Assembly (NCBI RefSeq): GCF_027924905.1
Contig: NZ_AP027055.1
Span: forward strand, 310,001 to 374,000
DNA length: 64,000 nt
Source: Limnohabitans sp. INBF002
GTDB lineage: Bacteria; Pseudomonadota; Gammaproteobacteria; Burkholderiales; Burkholderiaceae_C
Reading direction: 5' to 3'
In this document: piece after piece, positions 43,256 through 52,783 of the stretch
How the letters are laid out: the number at the start of each line of letters is the position of its first letter
Position numbering within the stretch: the stretch's first letter is position 1
Made by a program: the position numbers and the translations under genes
Notes under the pieces: generated by a model
The model's database searches: none
What the model saw: the letters and a program-made list of their open reading frames with translations, nothing else
What the model was told of the DNA's origin: nothing

Positions 43256-43788
43256 AGCGCCACCATTTCCAGAATGCGACGTTCCCGCGAAAGATCGGTG
43301 CTGGCAAACCCTTTTTGAGCAAAGTACGTCACCATGACTTTTCTGAAATCCTCGGTGCCGGTTGTGCGCAAATTGAACTCACCATTGAACCCCTGGGCAT
43401 CTTTTTTGTACTCCACGGCAACCAATTCACGGGCCGTGACTTTTGCCAAGCTGCAGAGCCAATGGAATGTACGCGCTGGAATCCGCGTGCCTGTGGCCAC
43501 GGCCACGATGACGTCTTCGCCTTGCCACTCCAGTTGATCCAACATCACGATGGCACCTGATAAATCAGGGCGCATGTTGTGTGGCAGCAGCGTGCCCTCT
43601 TGGCGCCAAGCGCAATGGAAACTTTGGCAAGGGTCTTGGGGGCGCGCATCGTAAATGCTGCAACCTTGGCGGGTGCAATGTGTACAGGCTTGACCTAAAT
43701 CGGCGTGGGCCGGTGGCGCTTCAATATCCAGCCATCCTTCGCAACAGGCAGTGCAAGGCTGGCAATTTCTCTGGTTGATCACGTGCAT
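43252..43788 (-). CDS. YkgJ family Cys-cluster protein
   Basis: Small protein with a CxxCxxCC-type metal site: NCQPCTACCEG at the N-terminus, then CTHCTRQGCSIYDARPQDPC and FHCAW. This cluster is predicted to bind zinc or iron-sulfur in the UPF0153/YkgJ family. The ATG at 43788 gives 178 residues; a GTG 24 bases upstream is possible. It converges with the aminopropyltransferase-like gene, overlapping by four bases. Function unknown. Confidence 0.78.
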   Translation of the reverse strand: MHVINQRNCQPCTACCEGWLDIEAPPAHADLGQACTHCTRQGCSIYDARPQDPCQSFHCAWRQEGTLLPHNMRPDLSGAIVMLDQLEWQGEDVIVAVATGTRIPARTFHWLCSLAKVTARELVAVEYKKDAQGFNGEFNLRTTGTEDFRKVMVTYFAQKGFASTDLSRERRILEMVAL

Positions 43789-43880
43789 GCGCCACGATAG
43801 CCAGAGCGCCACGATAGGTGCGTGACGTCTGTGTCATTCCCGTTTTGTATGACGTAGATGTCATTTGAGAGTTCGCAATG

Positions 43881-43953
43881 AAAAACCCCACCGCTCTTGC
43901 GAGCGATGGGGTTTTAGACTTTAAATCCTTAACTGGCTAAGCCAGTGGGGGGA
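43881..43953 (-). terminator. Terminator and shared 3' UTR motif of the second porin
   Basis: Read on minus: hairpin ACTGGCTTAGCCAGT, then AAGGATTTAAAGTCTAAAA, then stem CCCCATCGCTC / GAGCGGTGGGG with a GCAA loop and TTTTT. The layout matches the 3' ends of the genes at 14135, 15420 and 16383. Confidence 0.9.
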
Positions 43954-45195
43954 TTAGAACTGGTGACGCAAACCGAAACCAACGTTCTTTTTAGAAGCTT
44001 CGTTAACTTGACCTTCGTAAGTTGCTTTTGTGAATGCATAGTAAGCATTCAAAGAAGTACGCTTGCTGAAGTCATAAGTAGCACCCAACAAACGGCCTTT
44101 GATTTTTGCATCGCCAGAACCTGTATTGTCTGTGTCGATGGTGTACTTACCTGAACCGTACGCAGCGAATACGGTGGTTTTACCGAATGGAGCGCTCACG
44201 CCCAAGTCAGTACCTGTGCGCTTGAGGGAACCATTGTTCTTGAACAAGCCCCATGCGCTGGTATCAATCGTGCCGTTCATTCCTGTACCAGCAGCAACAT
44301 CAGATTTGCGTGTGAAAGTGTTCAAGAAGACTTTGGCAACTTGGAAATCGTAGTTAGCAGCAAAAGTCGTGTCTTTTGTTGTAACTTTCAGATCTTTAGT
44401 TGCTGCAGTGCCGTAGGTAGCTGCATCAGACACCAATTCTTGATAAGCCAAACCCAAGTTCAAAGGGCCTTGGCTGTACTTCGCTGCAACAGCAGTCAAC
44501 TTGCCATCAGCCTTGCCACCAGCATTGGCGGTAGTTGATGTTTTGTCATCAGCGACTGTTGCGTATTGCACCATACCTTGGAAACCGCTGAACACGGGTG
44601 AAGCGTATTGGAATGCGTTTGCGCGGGTAACGTTACCAGCAGAAATAACTTCGTAACCTTCGCGGTTGACTTTACCGCTGGCCAAAGCTGCACGGTTAGG
44701 GTCTGTGTTGAATGAGAAGTTTTGGATACGGCCACCGACGTTACCAGTAGGTGTTGCACGACCGACACCACCTTGGATTTGGTCTTGCAGTGTGTATTGA
44801 TAGCCAGCACGTACTTCGCCCAGCTTGGCGTCAGACAAAGACAAGAAGGATTGGCGTTGTGTACCCAAACCTTGGTTTGCAGAATCAGCACCAGCGCCCC
44901 ATGAGCTCAGGTTCATGTCCAACACGTAGCCAGCTTTCACGCCGCCACCGATGTCTTCATTGATAGTCATCACGACTTGGCTAGAAGTCCAGCCTTCAGC
45001 GCCGTTACCCAATGGACGTGATTGCTTACGTGTAGTTGCATCAGCTGCAACTTCGTTAGTGTTAACAGCAGTGCTGCTGCCTTTTTCAGTTGTCACGGCG
45101 TAGCCGAGGTCGATGTTGCCGGTTAAAGACACAGAAGATTGAGCTTGTGCGCCGAAGGCTGCGAGTGCTGCGATAGCAACGAGGGTTATTGCCAC
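43954..45195 (-). CDS. General porin with a replaced 5' end
   Basis: Outer-membrane porin, 413 residues as read from a GTG at 45195. The mature part is normal: SSVSLTGNIDLGYAV, a full barrel, and terminal VGFGLRHQF. The signal peptide is abnormal: it reads (M)AITLVAIAALAAFGAQAQ where other porins, including the one at 14135, read MKKTLVAIAA. The ATG and the two Lys codons are missing, and upstream DNA shows no porin promoter or ribosome binding site. An in-frame TGA lies 36 bases upstream of the GTG. The gene may be silent or poorly exported. Confidence 0.8.
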   Translation of the reverse strand: MAITLVAIAALAAFGAQAQSSVSLTGNIDLGYAVTTEKGSSTAVNTNEVAADATTRKQSRPLGNGAEGWTSSQVVMTINEDIGGGVKAGYVLDMNLSSWGAGADSANQGLGTQRQSFLSLSDAKLGEVRAGYQYTLQDQIQGGVGRATPTGNVGGRIQNFSFNTDPNRAALASGKVNREGYEVISAGNVTRANAFQYASPVFSGFQGMVQYATVADDKTSTTANAGGKADGKLTAVAAKYSQGPLNLGLAYQELVSDAATYGTAATKDLKVTTKDTTFAANYDFQVAKVFLNTFTRKSDVAAGTGMNGTIDTSAWGLFKNNGSLKRTGTDLGVSAPFGKTTVFAAYGSGKYTIDTDNTGSGDAKIKGRLLGATYDFSKRTSLNAYYAFTKATYEGQVNEASKKNVGFGLRHQF

Positions 45196-45320
45196 TGCTA
45201 AGCCATCTGATGAATTAAGTCTCTGTCAGGGTTAATGATTTTTCCTAGGATTTGCGTGTTCATAACTTTCCAGAGTTACGAACTACGTACACCCTTCATC
45301 CTTGTTTTGAAAAATCAAAA
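45196..45320. other. Junction region between the porin start and the recombinase gene
   Basis: This 125-base A/T-rich stretch replaces the expected porin leader and promoter. No direct repeat, tRNA remnant or clean attachment core is visible. It presumably carries the recombinase promoter. Confidence 0.5.
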
Positions 45321-46619
45321 ATGCTCACCCAAACCCCAGCCAACGAAGATTATTTTTTTATTCCGAAGGCACGCAATTCGCCCATCAAGCAGAGTTTTTC
45401 GCAGGTGCAAGGGTTGCCCGAAAAACTCAAGATTTTTCGAATCGCGGGAAGTAAGTATTGGCAGGTGCGTTTGTTCAACCACGGCAAGTACATTGTTAAA
45501 AGTTTGAAAACGACAGAGAAGCGAGAGGCTGAGTTGTTAGCGCAGCATTTTTATGCGGATCTAAAAATGCGTGGTGTTGTGAATGAACGAGGCGTTCTGC
45601 CAGTGTTGGATGAGATGTCAGCCTACATAGAAAATCAGCGGCTTTTGCATGATTTGATTCAAGAGGTGTTGGCGACGGAGCAAGAGCGTTTGTGCCGAGA
45701 TGAGATCACGCTGGGGTCATTTTTGATGACCAAAGGTCGTTTGGAAGGGTTGGTGTTTGATTTTTTAAAGACTTGCACGTTGAGGCAAATCAAGACCGAA
45801 ACGATGGAGGCATTCGTTAGTTTTTTAACTGAGAAAAAGCTGGCGCCACCAACAATTGTTGGCTACATCGCGTTGATGCGAAAGCTGTTGCGCTTGTTGC
45901 TGCGTAAAGAGTTGATCGATAAACATCCGCTGTTTCCAAAGATCAAATCACCACCCAATTCGCGTGGCGCGTTCACGGTGACCGAATACCGCGCTATCTT
46001 GAGGAGGGCGAAGACGCTTCGAGGTGTAGCGTTTACGAATTGGGGTGATGGCAAGCGTCCTTGGATCAAAAAGAAATACCAGCAAATGCCCGAGTCCATG
46101 AACGCCCTGATTCGTTTCATGGTCTATACATTTGTCAGACCCGGTGATATTCGACAACTCAAAAATAAACATGTTGAGGTGGTGAAAGGCAGTTTCAATT
46201 ATTTGCGACTGACACTGCCTGAAGTTAAGCGGCACAAAGCGCCGATGGTTAGCTTGCCTTCTGCGGTGGGTATTTACGAACGAGTTTTGCAGCAACAAAA
46301 AGAGCAGGGGTTTGGCCTACCCGATGACTATGTGTTCTTTCCAGAGGAACGAAACCGACGGTTGATGCTTGACATCATCGGCTGGTTGTTCAATTGGATT
46401 TTGAGAGAGTTAGATCTCAAGCAAGGTCCCCATGGCACGGAACGAACACTTTACAGTTTGCGGCATACGGCCATCACGTTTCGGTTGATTTATGGCGGCA
46501 ACATTGATTTGTTAACTTTGGCTAGAAACGCGCGCACATCGGTCGAGATGATCGAGAAGTTTTATGCCAGCACGTTGTCAGCAGAGATGAACATCGCTTT
46601 GCTGCATGGCAAGCGCTGA
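45321..46619 (+). CDS. Lone tyrosine recombinase (integrase family)
   Basis: Site-specific recombinase of 432 residues from the ATG at 45321; a TTG at 45252 would add 23 residues. The catalytic domain has Arg I in FVRPGDIRQL, SLRHT in the box that usually reads HxLRHT (the first His is Tyr here), and the Tyr nucleophile in MIEKFYAS. The second His/Trp position reads ARNARTS. The N-terminal half carries a core-binding domain (ITLGSFLMTKGRLEGLVFDF). The gene is alone, with no excisionase or cargo, next to the damaged porin. Base composition is more A/T-rich than its neighbours. Confidence 0.85.
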   Translation: MLTQTPANEDYFFIPKARNSPIKQSFSQVQGLPEKLKIFRIAGSKYWQVRLFNHGKYIVKSLKTTEKREAELLAQHFYADLKMRGVVNERGVLPVLDEMSAYIENQRLLHDLIQEVLATEQERLCRDEITLGSFLMTKGRLEGLVFDFLKTCTLRQIKTETMEAFVSFLTEKKLAPPTIVGYIALMRKLLRLLLRKELIDKHPLFPKIKSPPNSRGAFTVTEYRAILRRAKTLRGVAFTNWGDGKRPWIKKKYQQMPESMNALIRFMVYTFVRPGDIRQLKNKHVEVVKGSFNYLRLTLPEVKRHKAPMVSLPSAVGIYERVLQQQKEQGFGLPDDYVFFPEERNRRLMLDIIGWLFNWILRELDLKQGPHGTERTLYSLRHTAITFRLIYGGNIDLLTLARNARTSVEMIEKFYASTLSAEMNIALLHGKR

Positions 46620-46627
46620 TCGTGACT

Positions 46628-48292
46628 TCAGCCTAAGGACCGAATACGCTCCACATGCGCCAACAACGAACGCATGGCCACAGGCCACAAGCGTGGTGGC
46701 ACATCGTCGTAGGCCAGCTTGACCCAATCGTCCATGCTGCCTTCGGGGTGTTGTTGCATGACCCTCAAAATCTTGGCTTCGCGTTTGAGGCGATGCGCTT
46801 TGAGGTGCGTGATGCACGCACGCGCATCATGCGGCTCATCCCACAGATTGCCCAACACATACCCGTGGGCGGGCAGGACGAAGTCGATGCGGTCTTGTTC
46901 ACACGCGGCCAACAGTTTGTCGAGTGAGTTCAAGTAGTCGTGCATGTTGCCGTCGGGCGGGTCGATGACGGTGGTGCTGCCGTTGAGCACATGGTCGCCA
47001 CTGAACAACAAGCCATCTTCTTCCAGCACCAAGCACAGGTGGTTGGCTGCGTGGCCAGGGGTGTGGATGACTCGCAGTGTGTGCGTGACGGTTGAGCCTT
47101 GCAACACCAAACACTCACCATCATCCAGCTCGCGGTCAGGGGTGAAGGCGCTGTGTGCGCGTGCGGTGGGCTGTGAGGCGAGTCCCAAGATAGGGGGCTT
47201 GTGGCCGTGCTGTTCGCACAAGGCTTGAAGCGGGGCCGCACCGGGTGAGTGGTCAGGGTGCGAGTGGGTGCACACGATGTAGCGAATGTTGCCGCCCGCA
47301 GCGCGCCACAAACGGTCTATGTGTTCGGTGTCAGCGGGGCCGGGGTCGATGGCGGCGTAGCCCGTGTCGGGGTCACCCACCAAATAGCTGTTGGTGCCCG
47401 GACCGGTCATCACGCCGGGGTTGGGGGCGGTGAGGCGTTGCACGTTTTTCAGCAGCAGCACGGTTTGGTCGGTCACCCAATCGAGGTGGTGCAGCATTTG
47501 CCCGTCGGGGCAGGTGAGGGCGAGTTCGCCAAAGGGCGCTTCGTGCTCCATGTAGCGGGCTTCTTTGCCGCCCAACCAGCCGGCGCGTGGGCAGCTGGTG
47601 AACCAAGGTTGTTCGCTGGCGCAATCGGCCAACACGCTGTCCACCGTGACGTAGCTTTGCAGACGCTCTAGCGTGCGGATGGTGGGGTAGATGATGAAAA
47701 AGTTGCCTTCAGCGTGGCGAGTCAAAGCATCGGCAGGGCGTACCCACACGGGTTCGAATTGTTCTTTTTCGTCAGCGACGGGCGTTTGTGCATCGGGCAT
47801 GCGCGCCACGAGAAAGGGCACATCAAAACGGCGAGGCAGGTCGCGGTCGGTGATCCAGTGGGCCAACACAAACACCTCGTCGGCGGCCAGTGTCAATCCG
47901 TGTGTGGCGCATTGCTGCGCAAATTCGCCTTGGGCTGCATGACGGTCCAGCGCGGCAATGTCTGCGGCGTTGGCCATTTTCCCGTTGGCGTGGCGGGCCA
48001 GCAAAATGCCCAGTTCTTCAAAGCTTTCGCGGATGGCCGCGATGGCTTGGGTCAGGTGCAAGTCGCTTTGCGTGGCGCGGCGTTTGGCGTGCGGGTGAGC
48101 CAGCGCATCTGCGGCGTCAATGCCCCCGCCCGGAAACACATAGGCACCGGGTGCAAAGCTGGCGGTCATGGAGCGGCGGGTCATCAGCACTTCTAAGCCT
48201 TGTGGGCCATCGCGCAGCAACAGCACGGTGGCGGCAGGCAAGATGCGCGCGGGTTCTTGATGAGGGTGAAGGAGTTGGGTAGAGCGGACCAT
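46628..48292 (-). CDS. Nudix-metallo-beta-lactamase fusion hydrolase
   Basis: Two-domain protein of about 554 residues (ATG at 48292; a GTG six bases upstream is also possible). Residues 18-215 are a Nudix domain of the NUDT19-like kind, with GAYVFPGGG and AAIRESFEELGILL forming a Nudix box widened by an insertion. Residues 285-554 are a metallo-beta-lactamase fold with HSHPDH at 345-350, HTPGHAANHLC, FSGDHVLNG and LPAHG, close to LACTB2-type enzymes. A CoA- or nucleotide-derivative hydrolase is likely; the natural substrate is unknown. Confidence 0.83.
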   Translation of the reverse strand: MVRSTQLLHPHQEPARILPAATVLLLRDGPQGLEVLMTRRSMTASFAPGAYVFPGGGIDAADALAHPHAKRRATQSDLHLTQAIAAIRESFEELGILLARHANGKMANAADIAALDRHAAQGEFAQQCATHGLTLAADEVFVLAHWITDRDLPRRFDVPFLVARMPDAQTPVADEKEQFEPVWVRPADALTRHAEGNFFIIYPTIRTLERLQSYVTVDSVLADCASEQPWFTSCPRAGWLGGKEARYMEHEAPFGELALTCPDGQMLHHLDWVTDQTVLLLKNVQRLTAPNPGVMTGPGTNSYLVGDPDTGYAAIDPGPADTEHIDRLWRAAGGNIRYIVCTHSHPDHSPGAAPLQALCEQHGHKPPILGLASQPTARAHSAFTPDRELDDGECLVLQGSTVTHTLRVIHTPGHAANHLCLVLEEDGLLFSGDHVLNGSTTVIDPPDGNMHDYLNSLDKLLAACEQDRIDFVLPAHGYVLGNLWDEPHDARACITHLKAHRLKREAKILRVMQQHPEGSMDDWVKLAYDDVPPRLWPVAMRSLLAHVERIRSLG

Positions 48293-48381
48293 GGGCACAT
48301 TATGAAGAAGCCTAAGAAATGGGGGTTTATGAGTGTTTACCCTTGCGTAAAAGCCGCATGAATTTGAGGCTCGCTTGCATC

Positions 48382-48414
48382 AACAATTTGACTTAGACAA
48401 ATTGTTTAGGAGAC
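48382..48414 (+). promoter_or_regulatory. Hairpin abutting the ribosome binding site of a Bug receptor gene
   Basis: AACAATTTG (48382-48390) and CAAATTGTT (48398-48406) form a perfect nine-base inverted repeat with a seven-base spacer. It ends one base before AGGAGAC (48408-48414), the ribosome binding site. It may be an operator or an RNA hairpin that modulates translation. Confidence 0.5.
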
Positions 48415-48420
48415 TTCTGG

Positions 48421-49401
48421 ATGCAACGACGCACTTTCAAAACCGCGCTGGGCTTGGCCCTGACTTTGGCCGCCCTCAGCGTGCCGCAGCTGGCCGTTGC
48501 GCAAGCATGGCCAAGCAAGCAACCGATCAAGTTGGTGGCGGTGTTCCCACCCGGTGGCTCTGTGGACCAAGTGGCCCGCATCATTGCGCAGCCGTTGCAA
48601 CAGCAGTTGGGCCAGACCGTGATTGTGGAAAACCGTGGCGGTGCCTCGGGCGTCATTGGCACAGCGGCCGTGGTGCAAGCGCCGGCCGACGGTTACACCT
48701 TTGCCGTGGTGTTTGACACACACGGCGTGAACCCCAGCCTGAACCCCAGCATGCCGTTTGACAGCAAGAAAGATTTGGTTCCCTTGGTGTTGGTGGGCAC
48801 TTCGCCCATGGTGCTGGCGACCCACGTGAATTCCGAATACAAAACTTTCGCCGATGTCATTGCCGCGGCGAAAGCTAAAAAGAACGTGAGCTTCGGCTCG
48901 ATTGGCAACGGCAGCTTGGGCCATTTGGCCATGGCCTTGTTGGGTAAGGACGCCCATGTGGAATGGACGCATGTGCCTTACAAAGGCGGCGGCCCCATGA
49001 TGAGTGATGCCGTCGCGGGCCACGTGCCTTTGTCGGTTGGTTCGGTGTTTGTGACCAAACCCCACATTGACAGTGGTCGCATGCGCCCTTTAGCCGTGAC
49101 CACCACCAAGCGCGCGGCTGACCTGCCCAACGTGCCAACCATCGCCGAAAACGGTTATCCCGGGTTTGAAGCGCCGGCATGGTGGGCTGTCTTGGCCTCT
49201 GCAAAGACGCCACCAGACATCGTCAAACGCATGAACGAAGAACTCAACAAAGTGTTGAAAAACCCTGAAGTGGCCAAGAAGCTGGATGCGCAAGGCATCG
49301 ACATCATGGGCGGTAGCGTGGTGCAAGCCAGCACGTTCATTGACAAGCAAATGAACATCTGGTCCAAGGTCGTGAAGGACAACAACATCAAGGCAGATTA
49401 A
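48421..49401 (+). CDS. Bug/TctC-type periplasmic binding protein
   Basis: Orphan solute receptor, 326 residues, with a signal peptide ending LAVAQA. Family motifs include WPSKQPIKLVAVFPPGGSVD, VIVENRGGASGVIGTAAV and FGSIGNGSLGHLAMALLGK. It is unlike the two receptors of the phthalate-type cluster in the ligand loop. No transporter membrane genes flank it. The ribosome binding site AGGAGAC matches seven bases of the predicted small RNA seed. Confidence 0.88.
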   Translation: MQRRTFKTALGLALTLAALSVPQLAVAQAWPSKQPIKLVAVFPPGGSVDQVARIIAQPLQQQLGQTVIVENRGGASGVIGTAAVVQAPADGYTFAVVFDTHGVNPSLNPSMPFDSKKDLVPLVLVGTSPMVLATHVNSEYKTFADVIAAAKAKKNVSFGSIGNGSLGHLAMALLGKDAHVEWTHVPYKGGGPMMSDAVAGHVPLSVGSVFVTKPHIDSGRMRPLAVTTTKRAADLPNVPTIAENGYPGFEAPAWWAVLASAKTPPDIVKRMNEELNKVLKNPEVAKKLDAQGIDIMGGSVVQASTFIDKQMNIWSKVVKDNNIKAD

Positions 49402-49423
49402 TTTCTCAAATGTGTTTACCCAC

Positions 49424-49452
49424 AAAAAAGCCACCCGTTGGGTGGCTTTTTT
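49424..49452. terminator. Bidirectional terminator between the Bug receptor and CMD genes
   Basis: GCCACCC-GTTG-GGTGGC stem with six A before and six T after, between converging genes. Confidence 0.92.
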
Positions 49453-49478
49453 GTTGTGGCAGTTGAACGTCGCCGTGC

Positions 49479-50036
49479 TTAGCGTGGTGCTTCGCCATCA
49501 GGCGTGATTTGCAAAGCCACCAAGAAGCGAGCCACCATGTTGTAGGTGGCAATGGCCGTGGTGAGTTCGACCAGCTCTGTGGTGGTGAAACGCGCTTGCA
49601 AGGCTGCAAACAGGCCGTCTTCGACTTTGACATCGCGCGTCATTTGCGCAGCGTATTGAACCACCAAGCGCTCAACGTCGCCCAACGCGGCATCGGTCAC
49701 GGGTTGACGTGGATCGCCTTGCACCACGCGGTTCAAAGCGTCTAGCTGGTCTTGTGTGCCGCCTGCAGTGAGGAAGTCGGGCGCATGGTGGTGGTACTCG
49801 TACTTGGCGCCGGTCAACAAAGCCACGGTGCAAATGCCCAGTTCGCACAGCTTGCGGCTGGTGGATAGGCCGGTGCGCACGTTTTTCAAATACACATTCC
49901 AGCCGCGGGCCACAGGCTCGCTCCAAAGCAAAGCGCGGTCAAGGTTCATCAGTTCACCGCCGCGACGGGCGAGGATGGCGTCCACCAAATCTTGCGGTTG
50001 GTGTTTTTGTTCAGGGGTCCAGGCAGGAATGCGCAT
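49479..50036 (-). CDS. Carboxymuconolactone decarboxylase family protein
   Basis: AhpD-like all-helical protein, 185 residues from the ATG at 50036. The family segment is CELGICTVALLTGAKYEYHHH at about residues 73-93 (quoted here as CELGICTVALLTG and KYEYHHH). It lacks the CxxC of AhpD but has the single Cys/His arrangement of carboxymuconolactone decarboxylase-like proteins, often in aromatic catabolism or peroxide response. It is a single gene; the reaction is unknown. Confidence 0.78.
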   Translation of the reverse strand: MRIPAWTPEQKHQPQDLVDAILARRGGELMNLDRALLWSEPVARGWNVYLKNVRTGLSTSRKLCELGICTVALLTGAKYEYHHHAPDFLTAGGTQDQLDALNRVVQGDPRQPVTDAALGDVERLVVQYAAQMTRDVKVEDGLFAALQARFTTTELVELTTAIATYNMVARFLVALQITPDGEAPR

Positions 50037-50163
50037 GTGAGTCAGGTGTTTGTTTGAAAAGAGGCTGCGAGCATAAACGCAAGCGCGTGAAAAGCCTGAC
50101 CACTCAGCGACATCCATTGGCAGTGCCTGCATGCACACGCTCGGCGTGCCCGATAATCACCCC

Positions 50164-51021
50164 ATGCGAATTCGCTTTACCAAAATGCAGGGCGCAGGCA
50201 ATGACTTCGTGGTCTTGGACGAGACCACCCAGCGTTTGAACCTCACGCCCGCCCACTACCGTTTTCTGGCCGACCGCCACTTTGGCGTAGGCGCAGATCA
50301 AATCTTGACCGTGCGCCCCGCGCCGCAGCCTGACGTGGACTTTGAATACGTCATCCACAACGCCGATGGCGGTGAGGTGGAACAGTGCGGCAACGGCTCG
50401 CGCTGCTTCGTGCGCTTTGTGCGCGAACAAGGACTGACCGACAAAACCACGGTGCGCGTCAAAGTGCACGGCGGTGTCATCACGCTGCAAGAAATGCCAG
50501 ACGGCCAAGTGACGGTCGACATGGGCGCGCCCGTGTTTGACTTGCCCCAAGTGCCGTTTGCTGCCGCACACGCCACGGCCGTGAACGACACCACGTGGCA
50601 ACTGGCCCTGAGCAACGGCGACACCGTGAAGGTGGGCGTGGTCTCCATGGGTAACCCGCACGCCGTGCAAGTGGTGGCCGATGTGGACACCGCCCCCGTG
50701 CTGGCGCAAGGCCCCTTGATTGAAAACCATGCCGCTTTTCCTAAGCGCGTGAACGCAGGCTTCATGCAAGTGCTCAGCCGCAACGCCGTGCGCTTGCGTG
50801 TGTTCGAGCGCGGTGCGGGCGAAACCTTGGCGTGTGGCACCGGCGCTTGCGCGGCGGTGGTCACCGGCATTCGCTGGGGCTTGCTGGATCCACGCGTGAC
50901 CGTGCAAACCCACGGCGGCACACTCACCATCGAATGGCAGGGCGGCGACACATCTGTGCGCATGACCGGCCCAGCCACCACCGTTTTCAACGGCGAAATT
51001 ACCATTCCGGACACCCTATGA
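50164..51021 (+). CDS. dapF: Diaminopimelate epimerase
   Basis: Cofactor-independent racemase turning LL- into meso-diaminopimelate for lysine and peptidoglycan. The 285 residues start [15 protein letters not shown] at the ATG at 50164. The two catalytic cysteines are in [13 protein letters not shown] and [11 protein letters not shown], exactly as the family requires. It overlaps the DUF484 gene by ATGA. The product feeds MurE, which is encoded further downstream. Confidence 0.96.
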   Translation: MRIRFTKMQGAGNDFVVLDETTQRLNLTPAHYRFLADRHFGVGADQILTVRPAPQPDVDFEYVIHNADGGEVEQCGNGSRCFVRFVREQGLTDKTTVRVKVHGGVITLQEMPDGQVTVDMGAPVFDLPQVPFAAAHATAVNDTTWQLALSNGDTVKVGVVSMGNPHAVQVVADVDTAPVLAQGPLIENHAAFPKRVNAGFMQVLSRNAVRLRVFERGAGETLACGTGACAAVVTGIRWGLLDPRVTVQTHGGTLTIEWQGGDTSVRMTGPATTVFNGEITIPDTL

Positions 51022-51722
51022 CGAACTCAGCCATGAACCCCATCACCGAAGACGACATCGCCAATTTTTTGGTGAACACGCCTGATTTTTTTGAACGCCA
51101 TGCCGAGCTGCTCTCAGCCGTCAAGCTGACCAGCCCACACAGCCACCGCGCGGTGAGCTTGCAAGAGCGCCAAGCCGAAATGATGCGCGAGAAGATTCGC
51201 GCCCTCGAGCTGCGCATGATGGACATGATGCGCCACGGCACAGAAAACGAGGTGCTGATTGAGCGCATGCAGCGCTGGGTCAAAACCTTGTTGATGACCA
51301 ACAACGCGCGCGATTTGCCACACACCATCGCCGACCATATCCAACACGACTTCATGGTGCCGCAAGTGGCCATCAAGGTGTGGGATGTGCGCGAGGACTT
51401 CAAAATTGAGCCTTTTGCGCAAAGCGTGATCGACCCCATCAAAGACTTCGCCGCTTCATTGACGAAGCCCTACGTGGGCATCAACAACAACTTCGACGCC
51501 GTGCAGTGGCTGGCTGACCCCGCTGCTGCGCAGTCGGTGGCCTTCATTGCCCTGCGCGCCACACGCCCCGAAGACACGCCACAAACCGCTGCCGAGCAAC
51601 CGGTGATTGGTTTGTTGGTCTTGGCCTCGCCCGACCCACAGCGCTACTACGAAGGCATGGGAACCACCATCATCGAACGCATGGGTGACTTGGCCAGCGC
51701 GGCGCTGTCGCACCTGCGATAA
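51018..51722 (+). CDS. DUF484 family protein
   Basis: GAF-like soluble protein of 234 residues. The N-terminus [20 protein letters not shown] and [18 protein letters not shown] (a short coiled coil) are typical, and the GAF-like part ends [20 protein letters not shown]. The order dapF-DUF484-xerC is widely conserved in proteobacteria. The function is not established. Confidence 0.9.
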   Translation: MTNSAMNPITEDDIANFLVNTPDFFERHAELLSAVKLTSPHSHRAVSLQERQAEMMREKIRALELRMMDMMRHGTENEVLIERMQRWVKTLLMTNNARDLPHTIADHIQHDFMVPQVAIKVWDVREDFKIEPFAQSVIDPIKDFAASLTKPYVGINNNFDAVQWLADPAAAQSVAFIALRATRPEDTPQTAAEQPVIGLLVLASPDPQRYYEGMGTTIIERMGDLASAALSHLR

Positions 51723-51728
51723 GCACAC

Positions 51729-52655
51729 ATGGACTTGGTCGCCCGCTACCTCGACCACGTTCGCTTTGAAAAGCGCTTGGCCGAGCGCACGGTCACGCTC
51801 TACACCCTAGATCTAGAAAAACTCGCCGATTACGCCGCCCAAGCCAACGTGGCGCTAGACGCGGTGCAGAGCACGCACATCCGCCGCTGGGTGGCGCAGA
51901 TGCACAGCGGTGGCCGCAGTGGGCGCGGCATTGCGCTCATCCTCTCAGGTTGGCGCGGTTTTTATGTGTGGCTGGGTCGTCAAGGCTTGGTCAGCAACAA
52001 CCCCGTGCAAGACGTGCGCGCCCCCAAAGCCCCAAAGCCCTTGCCCAAAGCCCTGAGCGTGGACGATGCCGTGCAACTGGCCGAATACCACGCCGCCCCC
52101 GACGCCACCGATCCGTGGCTAGAGTGTCGCGACGCCGCGCTGGTGGAGCTGCTGTACGGCTGCGGCCTGCGTGTGGGCGAGCTGGTGGGCCTGGACGTGC
52201 AAGCCGGCGCACAAGCCAAAGGCTGGATTGACTTTGAAGGCGGCGAAGCCCACGTGCTTGGCAAAGGCAGCAAGCGCCGCAGCGTGCCCGTGGGTGGTAA
52301 AGCGCTAGAGGCCATGCAAGCGTGGGTCGCGGTGCGCGACCAAGGCCTCACACCCGCCACTGCCGAACAAACCGCGATGTTCATTGGTCGCAACGGCGCA
52401 CGCCTGACCGCGCAAGCCGTGTGGCAGCGCTTGCGTCAGCGCAGCTTGAAAGCGGGTTTGTCCACGCCCGTGCACCCACACATGCTGCGCCACTCGTTCG
52501 CCAGTCATGTGTTGCAGTCGAGCCAAGATTTGCGCGGGGTGCAAGAGCTGCTGGGACACGCCAACATCACGACCACGCAGGTGTACACGCGGTTGGACTT
52601 TCAGCATTTGGCGCAGGCGTATGACTCTGCGCATCCTCGGGCTCGGAAGAAGTAA
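51729..52655 (+). CDS. xerC: Tyrosine recombinase XerC
   Basis: Chromosome dimer resolution recombinase acting with XerD at dif. The 308 residues have the N-terminal core-binding domain and a complete catalytic set: Arg in LYGCGLRVGELVGL, Lys in LGKGSKRRSVPV, HMLRHSFASH, LGHANITTTQVY with the Tyr nucleophile. It starts six bases after DUF484. Compared with the recombinase at 45321 all catalytic residues are canonical. Confidence 0.94.
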   Translation: MDLVARYLDHVRFEKRLAERTVTLYTLDLEKLADYAAQANVALDAVQSTHIRRWVAQMHSGGRSGRGIALILSGWRGFYVWLGRQGLVSNNPVQDVRAPKAPKPLPKALSVDDAVQLAEYHAAPDATDPWLECRDAALVELLYGCGLRVGELVGLDVQAGAQAKGWIDFEGGEAHVLGKGSKRRSVPVGGKALEAMQAWVAVRDQGLTPATAEQTAMFIGRNGARLTAQAVWQRLRQRSLKAGLSTPVHPHMLRHSFASHVLQSSQDLRGVQELLGHANITTTQVYTRLDFQHLAQAYDSAHPRARKK

Positions 52656-52783
52656 CGCTTCTTTGTTGCTGCTTCGGCCCAAGTCAGGGGTGGGGCAGTT
52701 GACTCATAAACGCAACGAACGCCAAAGAAATAAACAGACAAGCCAGCCGCAAACCACCAACGACTCAAACGACAATCGAGTCA

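Noticed and set aside
45252..45320. Longer recombinase starting at TTG 45252
   Set aside because: The added 23 residues have no ribosome binding site or conserved feature; the ATG at 45321 is preferred, though not proven.
46620..46627. Attachment-site direct repeats around the recombinase gene
   Set aside because: I compared both flanks by eye and found no convincing repeat, so none is reported.
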